Assembly: GCA_964542645.1 (NCBI GenBank)
Contig: CAZIUG010000008.1
Span: forward strand, 62,001 to 126,000
Reading direction: 5' to 3'
Length of the DNA stretch: 64,000 nucleotides
DNA from: Moanibacter sp964542645
GTDB taxonomy: Bacteria > Verrucomicrobiota > Verrucomicrobiia > Opitutales > UBA2987
The notes under the pieces were generated by a model. It was not told the origin of the DNA. It saw nothing but the letters and a program-made list of their open reading frames with translations, and did no database searches. How positions within the stretch are numbered: position 1 is the first letter of the stretch; every line of letters starts with the position of its first letter. The translations under genes were made by a program, and so were the position numbers. Positions 1 through 8,233 of this stretch are shown piece by piece.

Positions 1-850
1 GACCGAAAGCACCATTTGAAAGTAAACCCGCGAGGATCTGAGATACCGCCGCTAAACCGTATCCCTTGTGGGACCCGAGTTCGGGTGTAGCACCGAGAGG
101 CAACAAATTGAATTCATCGGGAAGCGGTCCCTCCTCCATAACCGGGATTCCGTTAGTATCCGTGATAAATCCAATCGGCACGTCCTTTTGCATCCGCTTT
201 AAAAGACCTAATTTATTAAATGCCGAACGGGTAGCAGATATATCCACTATAAGCGGAGGCTCTTTTTCGGCGGGAACGGCCCAAGCGTGAGGGTTAGGCG
301 ACAATCGAGGTTCTGCTCCGTAGGTTGGAACCATGGTATCCCCACCGGAAGTGATAGCGTAGCCAATCATATCATGAGGAAGCGCCAACATAGCATGGTA
401 GGCCACCATCCCGTTGTGTCTTCCATTACCCATGGTAACCATACACATCCCCGTCTTCTCAGCCTTCTCAATTGCAATTTCCATAGCCTTCGGGCACAAA
501 ACCAGCCCAAGTCCCGCATCGCAGTCAATGTTCACCGCGGATGCTCTTTCCCGAATGATCCGCCAATTGGGCTTTGTATTAAGGAAGCCTTTCCTCACTA
601 ATTCAACATACTGCCGCATCATATTCGAAACCCCGTGTGTATCAACCCCCATGGTATCGGCCAAAACTAAAACATCGCTCGCTATTCGAGCGTCATCTTC
701 TGGGAATCCGAGCTCTTCAAAAATCTGGCTCACTGTACGACGAAGATCATCTGGCATCACTCTTATTGCATCCGCATCGTCCACACGGAAATAATCGACC
801 ATACTTTGGCCTTTATGCACTTGTTGTTGCAGCTTCTTAGACATCTTCAT
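1..850 (-). CDS. Malate/L-lactate dehydrogenase family (Ldh_2) oxidoreductase, 3' end cut by window edge
   Basis: About 283 N-terminal residues are readable; the C-terminus lies outside the window. Translation shows the Ldh_2 (YlbC/YiaK/ComC) pattern: an N-terminal helical region, the conserved stretch ADTMGVDTHGVSNM with its histidine near residue 70, then GNGRHNGMVAYHAMLAL and, near the edge, LGSHKGYGLA. Members reduce or oxidise 2-oxo/2-hydroxy acids (malate, lactate, ureidoglycolate, diketogulonate) with NAD(P). The substrate cannot be told from sequence. Two ATGs, at 850 and 844, are possible starts; neither has a strong ribosome site. The gene is divergent from the SDR, with 81 bases between them that would hold both promoters. 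Its place beside sugar-acid dehydratases favours a role in hydroxy-acid catabolism (inference). Confidence 0.88.
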   Translation of the reverse strand, partial: MKMSKKLQQQVHKGQSMVDYFRVDDADAIRVMPDDLRRTVSQIFEELGFPEDDARIASDVLVLADTMGVDTHGVSNMMRQYVELVRKGFLNTKPNWRIIRERASAVNIDCDAGLGLVLCPKAMEIAIEKAEKTGMCMVTMGNGRHNGMVAYHAMLALPHDMIGYAITSGGDTMVPTYGAEPRLSPNPHAWAVPAEKEPPLIVDISATRSAFNKLGLLKRMQKDVPIGFITDTNGIPVMEEGPLPDEFNLLPLGATPELGSHKGYGLAAVSQILAGLLSNGAFG

Positions 851-888
851 ATCTCTGAGCATGTAAAGTGACTAAGCGCAACACCATA

Positions 889-917
889 TTGGAAAAACAC
901 ACGAAAATCGATATACT
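889..917 (+). promoter_or_regulatory. Putative sigma-70 promoter for the SDR gene
   Basis: TTGGAA at 889-894 and TATACT at 912-917 are separated by exactly 17 bases. The predicted transcription start, near 924, would leave only about 8 bases before the ATG at 932 and would exclude the AAGG at 919-922. Either the message is nearly leaderless or this match is fortuitous. Confidence 0.35.
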
Positions 918-931
918 CAAGGTAGCTTAAA

Positions 932-1681
932 ATGGACATAAACAACCGGTTGAAAAAATGGGAAGGCAAAGTCGCCCTAGTGACTGGGGCCACTTCCGGC
1001 ATCGGCCAGTCAACCGCACGCGCCCTAGCAAAATTAGGGATGAAACTGGCAATCAGCGGCAGAAGACTTGACCGTCTCAGGAAGTTGAAAACTGATTTTG
1101 AGGAATTGGGAATTGAGTGCATCATCCTTGTTGGTGATCAGACAGAAATGGATACAAGTCGCGACTTTTTTGATCAAATTCGCCAAAAATGGGGAGGCAT
1201 CGACGTCCTGATTAATAATGCCGGTACTGGCGGAGGCCAAGGTATGGTCGACGTTGATTTGAAAACCATCAATCAGTGTATTGATCTCAACATCAGAGCG
1301 GCAGTAGCATGCATGCAAGAAGCAGTTAGTGATATGCGTGTGAAGCGAGAAGGCGCAATTGTTAACATTTCGTCCCTGGGCGGGCATAGGATGATCCCAA
1401 GACCAAATAGTTCTGTGGTCTACAGCGCCAGTAAGCATGCTCTCCGAATTATCACAGACGGGTTGCGTTCCGAGATGGCTGAAAAAAAAATTCCGCTTAA
1501 AATCGCTTTAATCTCTCCCGGGATGGTCGATACTGAATGGCACAATCGTCCCCGGGCAGAATACGAATTCGAGCCACTCGAACCCGAGGATGTTACCGAT
1601 GCCGTGCTCTACATACTTTCTACTCCACCTAACGTACAGGTGTGTGACATCCTCATCCGTTCCGTTGAACAAATCGTCTAG
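932..1681 (+). CDS. Short-chain dehydrogenase/reductase (SDR)
   Basis: A 249-residue classical SDR using NAD(P). The cofactor motif TGATSGIG sits at residues 18-25 with an arginine pair at 44-45, which usually favours NADP. NNAG is at 95-98, and the catalytic set is N120, S147/S148, Y164 and K168 (YSASK). Length is normal and the protein should be cytosolic. AAGG 9 bases before the ATG is a reasonable ribosome site. The substrate is unknown; the sequence has the flavour of the YdfG/Mgc4172-like group acting on small hydroxy-acids or alcohols. It is divergent from the malate/lactate-type dehydrogenase, and the two could be co-regulated around one substrate. Family assignment is secure; function beyond 'oxidoreductase' is inference. 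Confidence 0.93.
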   Translation: MDINNRLKKWEGKVALVTGATSGIGQSTARALAKLGMKLAISGRRLDRLRKLKTDFEELGIECIILVGDQTEMDTSRDFFDQIRQKWGGIDVLINNAGTGGGQGMVDVDLKTINQCIDLNIRAAVACMQEAVSDMRVKREGAIVNISSLGGHRMIPRPNSSVVYSASKHALRIITDGLRSEMAEKKIPLKIALISPGMVDTEWHNRPRAEYEFEPLEPEDVTDAVLYILSTPPNVQVCDILIRSVEQIV

Positions 1682-2082
1682 AAAATAGATTCTGATGGGC
1701 TTTATGGCTCACTAGACATTCTAGGTTCTTGGAATTCGCGATTACCTTATAATGCTAATTATCCATCATGAAAATAACTGGCTTGAAATTCGCTTTAATT
1801 GGACGGAATCCGATCGTAAGGGTTACTACCGATGAAGGAGCGGATATGGAGAAGTAGAATGGCCAAAGTTAGATCTTATAGATTTATAATCATATTTATC
1901 GGACCTAATCAGAAATAAAGGAATCCCATTCTTATGACCTAATTACCCGGAAGACAGCTGCTCGAGAGGGGAAATTTGAGGAAAATCAGGTCACCAAACA
2001 AAATTCAAGATGGCCATGTCCAATCTTAACCGTCTATCTAATAGGATCGAACTATCCAAAATAATTGAACAAAAGGAAAATC
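1682..2082. other. Gene-free spacer holding a decayed gene fragment
   Basis: Spacer between the SDR and the cupin. The only recognisable content is the enolase-superfamily remnant described separately (1768-1919). Downstream of it, to about 2060, I see only stop-interrupted sequence in all frames. Confidence 0.6.
1768..1919 (+). pseudogene. Frameshifted remnant of an enolase-superfamily (MR/MLE, galactonate-dehydratase-like) gene
   Basis: From ATG 1768 one frame reads MKITGLKFALIGRNPIVRVTTDEG, then hits TAG at 1855. Shifting frame at about 1842 continues the family pattern as GYGEVEWPKLDLIDL, a stop at 1887, then SYLSDLIRNKG. The joined text follows the N-terminal capping domain of galactonate/mandelate-type dehydratases (MKIT.....IGRNP..VRV.TDEG..GYGEVEW.K......DLI). 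About 50 codons survive out of some 380. It resembles the start of the intact dehydratase at 2552 but is not a simple copy of it, so it is more likely a lost paralogue than a local duplication. Confidence 0.7.
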
Positions 2083-2490
2083 ATGGCTATCCAGAACCCG
2101 ATACTCAGCGGAGCCCTTAACAGTATCAGTCTTGAAACGGTAAAAAAAGAAATGGGACCGCCAAACTGGAGTCGGTCAGTTGTTGCTCTCGACCATATTA
2201 ATGGCAATATTATTTGCCAGAATTCGGGGACCATAAACGATAACCATTGCCACAACTACGATGAGTGGTGGGTCATCCTAGAAGGTGAAATCGACTGGGT
2301 GATCGAAGGAAGGGAAAACAATCCTGTCCAGGCGAAAACTGGCGATTTTGTTTTCGTTCCAGCCCTCACCTTCCACCATATCTTCCCAAAAGGAGGAAAA
2401 CCATCTATTCGCTTAGGAATGGCACTACCTGGACAAGGTCATGTACATGAACGGCCCAAGCGAAAAATCAAAATTAAAACGGAAGAGTAG
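2083..2490 (+). CDS. Cupin-domain protein
   Basis: A 135-residue single-domain cupin of the Cupin_2 type. Metal-ligand motif 1 is H55-x-H57 with E61, and motif 2 contains H98/H99 after DFVFVP, giving the usual His/Glu site on a beta-barrel. I start at ATG 2083 because AAAAGGA lies 5-6 bases upstream; a TTG six codons earlier keeps the frame open but precedes that site. The C-terminus is strongly basic (KRKIKIK). It lies 61 bases before the dehydratase and probably shares its transcript. In such catabolic clusters single-domain cupins often act as sugar-acid isomerases or as small ligand-binding or metabolite-handling proteins; which applies here cannot be read from sequence. Confidence 0.85.
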   Translation: MAIQNPILSGALNSISLETVKKEMGPPNWSRSVVALDHINGNIICQNSGTINDNHCHNYDEWWVILEGEIDWVIEGRENNPVQAKTGDFVFVPALTFHHIFPKGGKPSIRLGMALPGQGHVHERPKRKIKIKTEE

Positions 2491-2551
2491 ATCATGACCA
2501 AAATTTATTCTCATCGAGAACTTACAACTACCCCTCAGAAATCCTAACCAC

Positions 2552-3676
2552 ATGAAGATTACAAGTGTTAGCACAGCTCTTCTCGAGCCAATGCCTTGGG
2601 TTTTGGTAAAAGTTCGAACCGATGAAGGCCTCATCGGGATAGGAGAAGCATATCACGGAGCAGGAGTACACCAGATCGCAGTAGACCATAGGTTGATGCG
2701 CCCTCTTATTGGTCAAGATCCTCGCAATGTAGATAAACTGTTTCGTGATATGCGCAATGCCATGTCTGCATCGGGGTTCTATCAGGGTGCGGTCATGAGT
2801 GCCATTAGCGGAATCGAGATGGCCCTATGGGATATTACTGGTCAGTCGTTTGGAGTACCTATATGGCAGTTGTTAGGCGGCAAATTCCGCGACCGAATTC
2901 GTGTCTATAATGATTGCCATGAAGGTGAGGACAATACACCAGAGTCGTGGGCTGAGAAAGCAAAAGCAGTGGAGGCTCGGGGCTTTGACGCCATCAAATT
3001 TGATATAGACCCCCAACCGACGCAAAGGGACAAGTATAATCGGGGCATTAGCAACGAGAATATCGATTTTTTTGTCAATGCAGTAGCCACAATCCGTGAA
3101 GCGCTTCATCCGAATACCGATCTCCTTATCGACGCTCATTGGTTCTACTCCCCCTCAGACATTCTTAAAGTAGCCCAGGGTCTTGAATCTTTAAATCTTC
3201 TTTGGCTCGAAGACCCCATTCCTCCGGAAAACATCGATGTTATGGCGATGGTAACCCGAAGCACCTCCCTTCCCATCTGTACAGGCGAAAACTTCTATAC
3301 GGCACACGGATTCCGTGACCTTATTGAGAAACAAGCTTCAGACATTATTTCACCAGATCTAGCTAAATCGGGAGGATTGCTAGAAGGCCGAAAAATAGCT
3401 GATTTAGCCAACCTTTATTACATCCCATACTCACCCCATAATATCTCTGGCCCGATTGGGACAGTAGCTGCATGCCATGTCTGCGCTGCAGTTGAGAATT
3501 TTCAGGTTTTGGAATTCCATCACCTTGATAATGAGCTGTGGAACGGGCTGACCGTAGAACAAAACCTAATCATAGACGGACACATCACGATCCCGGAAAG
3601 GCCCGGTCTTGGCGTCACACTGAACGAAAATGTGGCCCGTGAGGCATGCAAGGAAGATTTAGGATTCTTTGAGTAA
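2552..3676 (+). CDS. Enolase-superfamily sugar-acid dehydratase (galactonate dehydratase-like)
   Basis: A 374-residue MR/MLE protein, full length. The capping domain opens with MKITSV and TDEGLIGIGEAY; the barrel carries metal ligands D194, E220 and E246 (IDAHW, WLEDP, TGENF). The second-strand motif is K149-F-D151, H196 follows D194, and the distal base is H296 (YSPHN). This K-x-D plus D-x-H pattern is that of the galactonate/mannonate dehydratase-like members, which take water from an aldonate to give a 2-keto-3-deoxy acid. The exact sugar acid is not determinable. It is Mg2+-dependent and cytosolic. The cupin just upstream and the UxuA-like dehydratase at 8.2 kb point to sugar-acid use. 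The start is conventional for the family (MKIT). Confidence 0.92.
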   Translation: MKITSVSTALLEPMPWVLVKVRTDEGLIGIGEAYHGAGVHQIAVDHRLMRPLIGQDPRNVDKLFRDMRNAMSASGFYQGAVMSAISGIEMALWDITGQSFGVPIWQLLGGKFRDRIRVYNDCHEGEDNTPESWAEKAKAVEARGFDAIKFDIDPQPTQRDKYNRGISNENIDFFVNAVATIREALHPNTDLLIDAHWFYSPSDILKVAQGLESLNLLWLEDPIPPENIDVMAMVTRSTSLPICTGENFYTAHGFRDLIEKQASDIISPDLAKSGGLLEGRKIADLANLYYIPYSPHNISGPIGTVAACHVCAAVENFQVLEFHHLDNELWNGLTVEQNLIIDGHITIPERPGLGVTLNENVAREACKEDLGFFE

Positions 3677-3689
3677 ACTTGATTTACTC
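3671..3689. repeat. Small inverted repeat at the dehydratase stop codon
   Basis: GAGTAAA, a 5-base loop, then TTTACTC. The stem includes the TAA stop at 3674-3676. There is no following T-run, so a terminator role is weak; it could instead protect the 3' end of the message. Confidence 0.3.
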
Positions 3690-3936
3690 ATACTGAAACA
3701 TGGAAATGGTAAATTCGATTTCCGATTATCCCAATATCTAGAGAGCTCAATCGAGACATATAGGTTTCCGGGGATGGCTACGGGACTCCGTGAATTGCTT
3801 CATAGAGATCCAATATAGGGCCCGGACTAGAGATTAAAATCTCTAGCGTTCTACTAATAGTTGGAGGAAATGGAGAATCGAAGTCTCCTCACCGGATTAA
3901 ATTCTCTCAAACTCCTCTAATCCTAAGACTCCAACA

Positions 3937-5025
3937 CTATGGACCCCAAGTTTCCTTCAGCAATCTGATCCAGTTCCCCGATAGAATCCCTTGGATGTCA
4001 GATTCCGCAAATCCACGTCGCTTCATTTCTGGTACCAGTTTCTGGAGATCCGCAATTGTATCTAAATCTCTAGGGGACTGCTCCTGCCCGTATCCACCAT
4101 CCAGGTCTGTACCTATAGCAGCATGCCGAGCGTTGCCGGCTAATTGGCATACATGCTCGATGTGATCAACTACTGTGGCGAGGGTCGCATCCGTTGTTTG
4201 CTGAGAAGCAGGAAGATCTGGATTCCAATTCGGGTCTAACATCCATGCATCGAAAGCTGTACCTACAACTCCTCCTCGCTCAATGATCACCTGAATCATT
4301 TCGTCGGTTAATTGTCGCTGCCCCGGAGTCAAGGATCGGCAATTATGGTGGCTCGCTCCAACAGGCCCATCATAGACCTCTATTATATCCCAAAAAGCCT
4401 GATCTGTAGTGTGGGTTAAATCGACAATAATGCCCGCCTCCCTCAAGGCAGTTAGTAGATCCCGTCCTCGAGGAAGGAGCCCACCCTCGGTTCCAGTTCC
4501 ATGACAATAAGAACTCACCCCATAGTGGGAGAGGCTTACAATTCTCAAACCCCGATCATACCAGAGAGGGACTTGATCCACATCGAGAATGGGATCCGCA
4601 CTCTCCATAGCCAAAACCAGCCCTATAGGAGAATCGGGAGCCGGATTACTCCAGGTCTCGACAATGGCATTGATGTCATCCGTTGAAGTGATGAACCGGA
4701 GTATCCCTTCCTTCTCCATTGCCCTGTAGTAAGCGTAATGCCCAGACCCAACCCCGTAGCATTGAGACTGATCATACATACCGGTTCCAGATAAACGGTC
4801 CCTAGGATCAAGGCGGGACATTACGGTTCCAAAAATGATACCTACATTTCCACGACGCAGATCAGGGAAAGCAACAGTACAAGAACCGAACTGCTCCCGC
4901 ACCCCCTCCATGTCATGAGTCCTTACGGTTCTCGACGGCATCGTCAGGTCCCGATTCACCTGAATAGCACTAAACCCTAGGTCTAAATGGCTATCGACGA
5001 TTAGATAAGGGTTTTGTCCTGTCAT
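3937..5025 (-). CDS. Peptidase M19 (renal/membrane dipeptidase family), copy 1
   Basis: A 362-residue zinc dipeptidase of family M19. Zinc ligands are visible: H13-x-D15 (DSHLD), the bridging Glu in LAMESADP, a His in DLTHTTDQ, a His in GASHHNCRSL, and the late Asp in GTDLDGGYG. The family hydrolyses dipeptides, including Cys-Gly from glutathione breakdown and dipeptides with D-residues. No signal peptide is present, so it should act in the cytosol. It is 109 bases downstream of, and in the same direction as, a second M19 gene; both share PVxASHxNCRxLxPGQRxLxDxMI, so this is a tandem duplication that has diverged. Specificity is unknown. Confidence 0.92.
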   Translation of the reverse strand: MTGQNPYLIVDSHLDLGFSAIQVNRDLTMPSRTVRTHDMEGVREQFGSCTVAFPDLRRGNVGIIFGTVMSRLDPRDRLSGTGMYDQSQCYGVGSGHYAYYRAMEKEGILRFITSTDDINAIVETWSNPAPDSPIGLVLAMESADPILDVDQVPLWYDRGLRIVSLSHYGVSSYCHGTGTEGGLLPRGRDLLTALREAGIIVDLTHTTDQAFWDIIEVYDGPVGASHHNCRSLTPGQRQLTDEMIQVIIERGGVVGTAFDAWMLDPNWNPDLPASQQTTDATLATVVDHIEHVCQLAGNARHAAIGTDLDGGYGQEQSPRDLDTIADLQKLVPEMKRRGFAESDIQGILSGNWIRLLKETWGP

Positions 5026-5134
5026 AGCACTCTCTTCCGTTTGATGCTGTAGCTATAGACCTTCTCACTCTCCAAAAATTCGTAATAATTCTAATTTCAA
5101 GCAGACCTCAATCTGCCAAATACAACAGCTGCTT

Positions 5135-6280
5135 TTAAGTCCAAATCTCCCGAAAAAACCTTACCAAATTCCCATTAGCAAATTTTTCAACCTGTTCCTC
5201 GCCGTACCCAGCATTACGCATAATCTCCAGAAAATCCTGCAGGTCATCAATCGTATTAAAATCTGTTGGTGAAAGCTCGAGGCCAAACCCACCATCCAGA
5301 TCAGTTCCAAAAGCAATACAATCTGTATTGCCCACCAAATCGCAAATATGGTCGATGTGTTCTATTACAGCTCTCATCGGGCGAGTAGCAGTAGGATAAT
5401 GAGTCTTACGATCCTCAAAATTCCATTTTGGACTTAAAGTGCCTTCCGCAAACATTAGACCAATCACACCCCCGCGTTCGGTAAGGGCTTTAATCATATC
5501 ATCACTCAGGTGTCTCTGACCCGGGACCAAAGCTCGACAATTACAGTGGCTAGCATGAACTGGCCCTTCCCAGTAGTCGAGGATCTGCCAAAAACACTGG
5601 TCTGAGGCGTGGGTCAGGTCTATAGCTATATTGGTCTCCTTAAGAGCATCCATCATAGCATACGCAGGGGGAAAGAGCCCCCCTTCCGTCCCCGTCCCGT
5701 GGCCATAAGTGTTTACCCCGAAATGAGTGAGTGTAACTGAACGAAGCCCAGCTTCCCACCAAAATGAAACATCGTCAGGACCAAAGATTGGATCAGCGCT
5801 TTCCATCGTAAGGATCAAACCCACTGGAGTATCATCCGCAGGATCTCTCCACGAAGCCACACAGCTGTCAAGATCAGCTCGATCTTTAATGAAAACGATC
5901 TCCCCAGCCCTTTCTAGGGCTTGGTAATATGCCAAATGCGAGACACCTCGGGCATGGGCCACGGCTTGGGTTCGAACTGAATTATGGCTATAAAGGTCCG
6001 GATTTTGCACCCTTGCCATAATAGTAGAAAGCATGATTCCAACCCGGCCCTCACGCATATCTGGGAGCGCCACAGTAGGAGTATACCATCTTCGAACCGG
6101 CCCTTTGCGACGCAGAAGGTCCTGTGGTGAAAGCTCTGGAATTTGCGAATTCCCTCCTCCATAGGGATCTTCACGCTCCCTAAGCACTTTAACTGGCTGG
6201 GTAAGGTCCCGTCTGTAAAACAGCGCGTTGAAGGCCATATCGAGATGGCCATCGACAATGAGTATGGGTTCGGGAGACAT
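5135..6280 (-). CDS. Peptidase M19 (renal/membrane dipeptidase family), copy 2
   Basis: A 381-residue M19 dipeptidase, upstream paralogue of the gene that follows it. The metal-binding set is kept: H12-x-D14 (GHLDMAF), Glu in LTMESADP, His in DLTHASDQ, His in HASHCNCRAL and Asp in GTDLDGGFG. Compared with its neighbour it has a longer N-terminal loop (residues about 30-65, REREDPYGGGNSQ... region), close to the substrate entrance in known structures, so the two may prefer different dipeptides (inference). There is no signal peptide or lipid anchor, so it should be cytosolic. Probably co-transcribed with copy 1; the 340-base spacer upstream would hold the promoter. Confidence 0.92.
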   Translation of the reverse strand: MSPEPILIVDGHLDMAFNALFYRRDLTQPVKVLREREDPYGGGNSQIPELSPQDLLRRKGPVRRWYTPTVALPDMREGRVGIMLSTIMARVQNPDLYSHNSVRTQAVAHARGVSHLAYYQALERAGEIVFIKDRADLDSCVASWRDPADDTPVGLILTMESADPIFGPDDVSFWWEAGLRSVTLTHFGVNTYGHGTGTEGGLFPPAYAMMDALKETNIAIDLTHASDQCFWQILDYWEGPVHASHCNCRALVPGQRHLSDDMIKALTERGGVIGLMFAEGTLSPKWNFEDRKTHYPTATRPMRAVIEHIDHICDLVGNTDCIAFGTDLDGGFGLELSPTDFNTIDDLQDFLEIMRNAGYGEEQVEKFANGNLVRFFREIWT

Positions 6281-6624
6281 AAAAACTAATCAAAGAAGCT
6301 CCGAGAAAAAGATCATCACGTCACAAAAAATCTCAAAAGTCCAGATGTCAGTGCCAAGGAGTTTCATTTCAGTATAATAAAAAAGCGAAGAAACGGATAA
6401 TCAGCTACCATGGGTTGCCTAACAGAGCCAGATTTCAGGAGTATTTTTGTATTCTACTGGAACGATCGCATTCATAATAGGATGGAAATTAGTCATTCAA
6501 TCCTCCGGTTAAATCTAGCAACGATTCTATTTTCTAAAAGCTTGAATATCGATTTGGTACTATAGAGATAAACTTTGAAAACGAAAAAAGCCATACTTGA
6601 TAGCTACAAGATGGCCTGCGAACG
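6281..6624. other. Gene-free spacer between M19 copy 2 and the aldo-keto reductase
   Basis: AT-rich. The minus-strand promoter of the dipeptidase pair should lie in its left part. I see no RNA gene, strong hairpin or convincing gene; a 47-codon open stretch from about 6420 looks random. Confidence 0.5.
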
Positions 6625-7689
6625 TCACAGTATTTCCAAACCTGGAACGGGTGCCTCCTCATCAATCAATCTCTCATTTTTCAATTCAGCCCAAAAATCC
6701 GATGGAATATCCTCCTCCAGTAATTCCGTATTGGCTTTAACTTCTAAGGCAGTACGCCCTCCGGGTATAACACTAGCAACGGCAGGATGCGCCAAAGGAA
6801 ACTGAAGAGCCGCAGCCGGCAACCTTACTCCATACCTCTCACAAACTCTCTGGATCTTCGATACCTTCTGAAGAATGTGAGGGGGAGCAGCCGAATAATT
6901 GTAATAAGCTCCCTCGACTGCACCTGTTACCAAAATCCCGGAGTTATATGGTCCCCCAATCACGATTTGAACTCCCTTCCTCTCGCAATCTGACAACAAA
7001 CCACGCAATGAATCCTGCTCTAGCAATGTATAGCGCCCTGCAAGAAGAAAACAGTCGAAGTCTCCTGCTCGAGCAAAATCAGCCAACATTTGCCACTGAT
7101 TCATCCCCACCCCGATTGCTTTTACTACTCCCTGGGAACGTAACTCATCGAGTACCTTGTAGGCACCATTCATCGCCTCCTTAAAATGGCTGGATACATA
7201 TGGATTGAGATCGGGTTTCAGGCTGACCCCTTCGTCAGGATCGTGAATATAAACGATATCCAATCGATCAGTCTTCAACCGCTCCATGCTTGCATCCAGA
7301 GATTTTTTTACGGCCTCCGCAGAATAGTCGAAGACGGCTTTGAACGGAGGATGGTCAATGAAAAACTGATCTGAGTTTGGAATCTTCGGATTTAGGGGAT
7401 CGTTTTCTTGGAGCGGAATAAGCGAATAACCTACCTTCGTAGAGATAGCGAATTCGTCTCGCTTAAACCGTGAAAAATTAGCTCCATACCGTTGTTCGCT
7501 TAGGCCATAACCATAAAGAGGTGCGGTATCAAAGTAGCGGATTCCAAGGGAATGAGCGGTAACTAAACAATCCGTAACATCTGACTCCGCTACGGTTGCA
7601 AACAGATTCCCAAACGGTGCTCCCCCGAAGCCCATACAAGTTATTTCTAGGCCATGAATACCAACTTCCTGTCGTTTCCCTACTTTCAT
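6625..7689 (-). CDS. Aldo/keto reductase (D-threo-aldose 1-dehydrogenase-like)
   Basis: A 354-residue AKR barrel with the full catalytic tetrad D54, Y59 (FDTAPLYG), K85 (STKVG) and H149 (VYIHDPDEG). The insertion after K85 (GYSLIPLQ...) and the length match the bacterial L-fucose/D-threo-aldose 1-dehydrogenase branch, which oxidises aldoses to lactones with NAD(P). The C-terminal cofactor loop VIPGGRTALEV is present. The start ATG at 7689 is followed by a normal beta-hairpin beginning (MKVGKRQEVG). Standing among a lactonase and dehydratases elsewhere in the window, it could supply the first oxidation step of a non-phosphorylating sugar route (inference). It runs the same way as the dipeptidases but 344 bases away. 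Confidence 0.9.
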   Translation of the reverse strand: MKVGKRQEVGIHGLEITCMGFGGAPFGNLFATVAESDVTDCLVTAHSLGIRYFDTAPLYGYGLSEQRYGANFSRFKRDEFAISTKVGYSLIPLQENDPLNPKIPNSDQFFIDHPPFKAVFDYSAEAVKKSLDASMERLKTDRLDIVYIHDPDEGVSLKPDLNPYVSSHFKEAMNGAYKVLDELRSQGVVKAIGVGMNQWQMLADFARAGDFDCFLLAGRYTLLEQDSLRGLLSDCERKGVQIVIGGPYNSGILVTGAVEGAYYNYSAAPPHILQKVSKIQRVCERYGVRLPAAALQFPLAHPAVASVIPGGRTALEVKANTELLEEDIPSDFWAELKNERLIDEEAPVPGLEIL

Positions 7690-8233
7690 TTTGTACTACT
7701 ATTGCTGAAGATGTTTTCTCTTTAAAGCAAGCCTCCACCAACTGATTTAGAGGGTCAGATCAACACTTAATAAACCGTATTCTTAGTTAAATTACTGATT
7801 ACTAATCCAAATGGAAGTCGGTCTTTCCGTTACGCTAAATTCTAGGGAATGCCATATAAGTCTACACTATTAAATAATAACTTAGAAATTAGCTCTCGAT
7901 GCTAACAAAGGACCTGGAACATCGAAAATTCCCCTGAGAATTCCGCGCCAAATCCCCATCTTAACTCCACATTACACTAAGCAAGTCAAACATCTCATAA
8001 CCAATGTTATATCTTTGAAATACCATTCCTAATATAGTTCGAGTTCTCCACGATAAATTGATAATAATGGTCTTTCCTATTTAGTGCTTTAAGTCAGACT
8101 AATTTAGCTAACATTATTAATCTTACTCTCAATGGGTCGGTGAATTCATAGCGGAACATGAGTGCTCTAAAATGGAGTTCTACTCGACTCTTCTATAGAC
8201 ATCTGAGGATAATTTTGTAAGCATAATTAAATC
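7690..8233. other. Divergent 544-base spacer, no gene found
   Basis: Very AT-rich spacer between the divergently transcribed aldo-keto reductase and UxuA-like genes, so it must contain two promoters. I searched both strands for tRNA-like arms, hairpins and coding remnants and saw nothing convincing. Confidence 0.5.

Noticed and set aside
6420..6565. 47-codon open stretch on the plus strand (TEPDFRSIFVFYWNDRI...)
   Set aside because: No start codon with a ribosome site and no protein-like pattern; probably chance in AT-rich spacer.
7690..8233. Hidden RNA gene or decayed coding region in the long AT-rich spacer
   Set aside because: No paired arms, tRNA-like T-loop or coherent reading frame was found on either strand.
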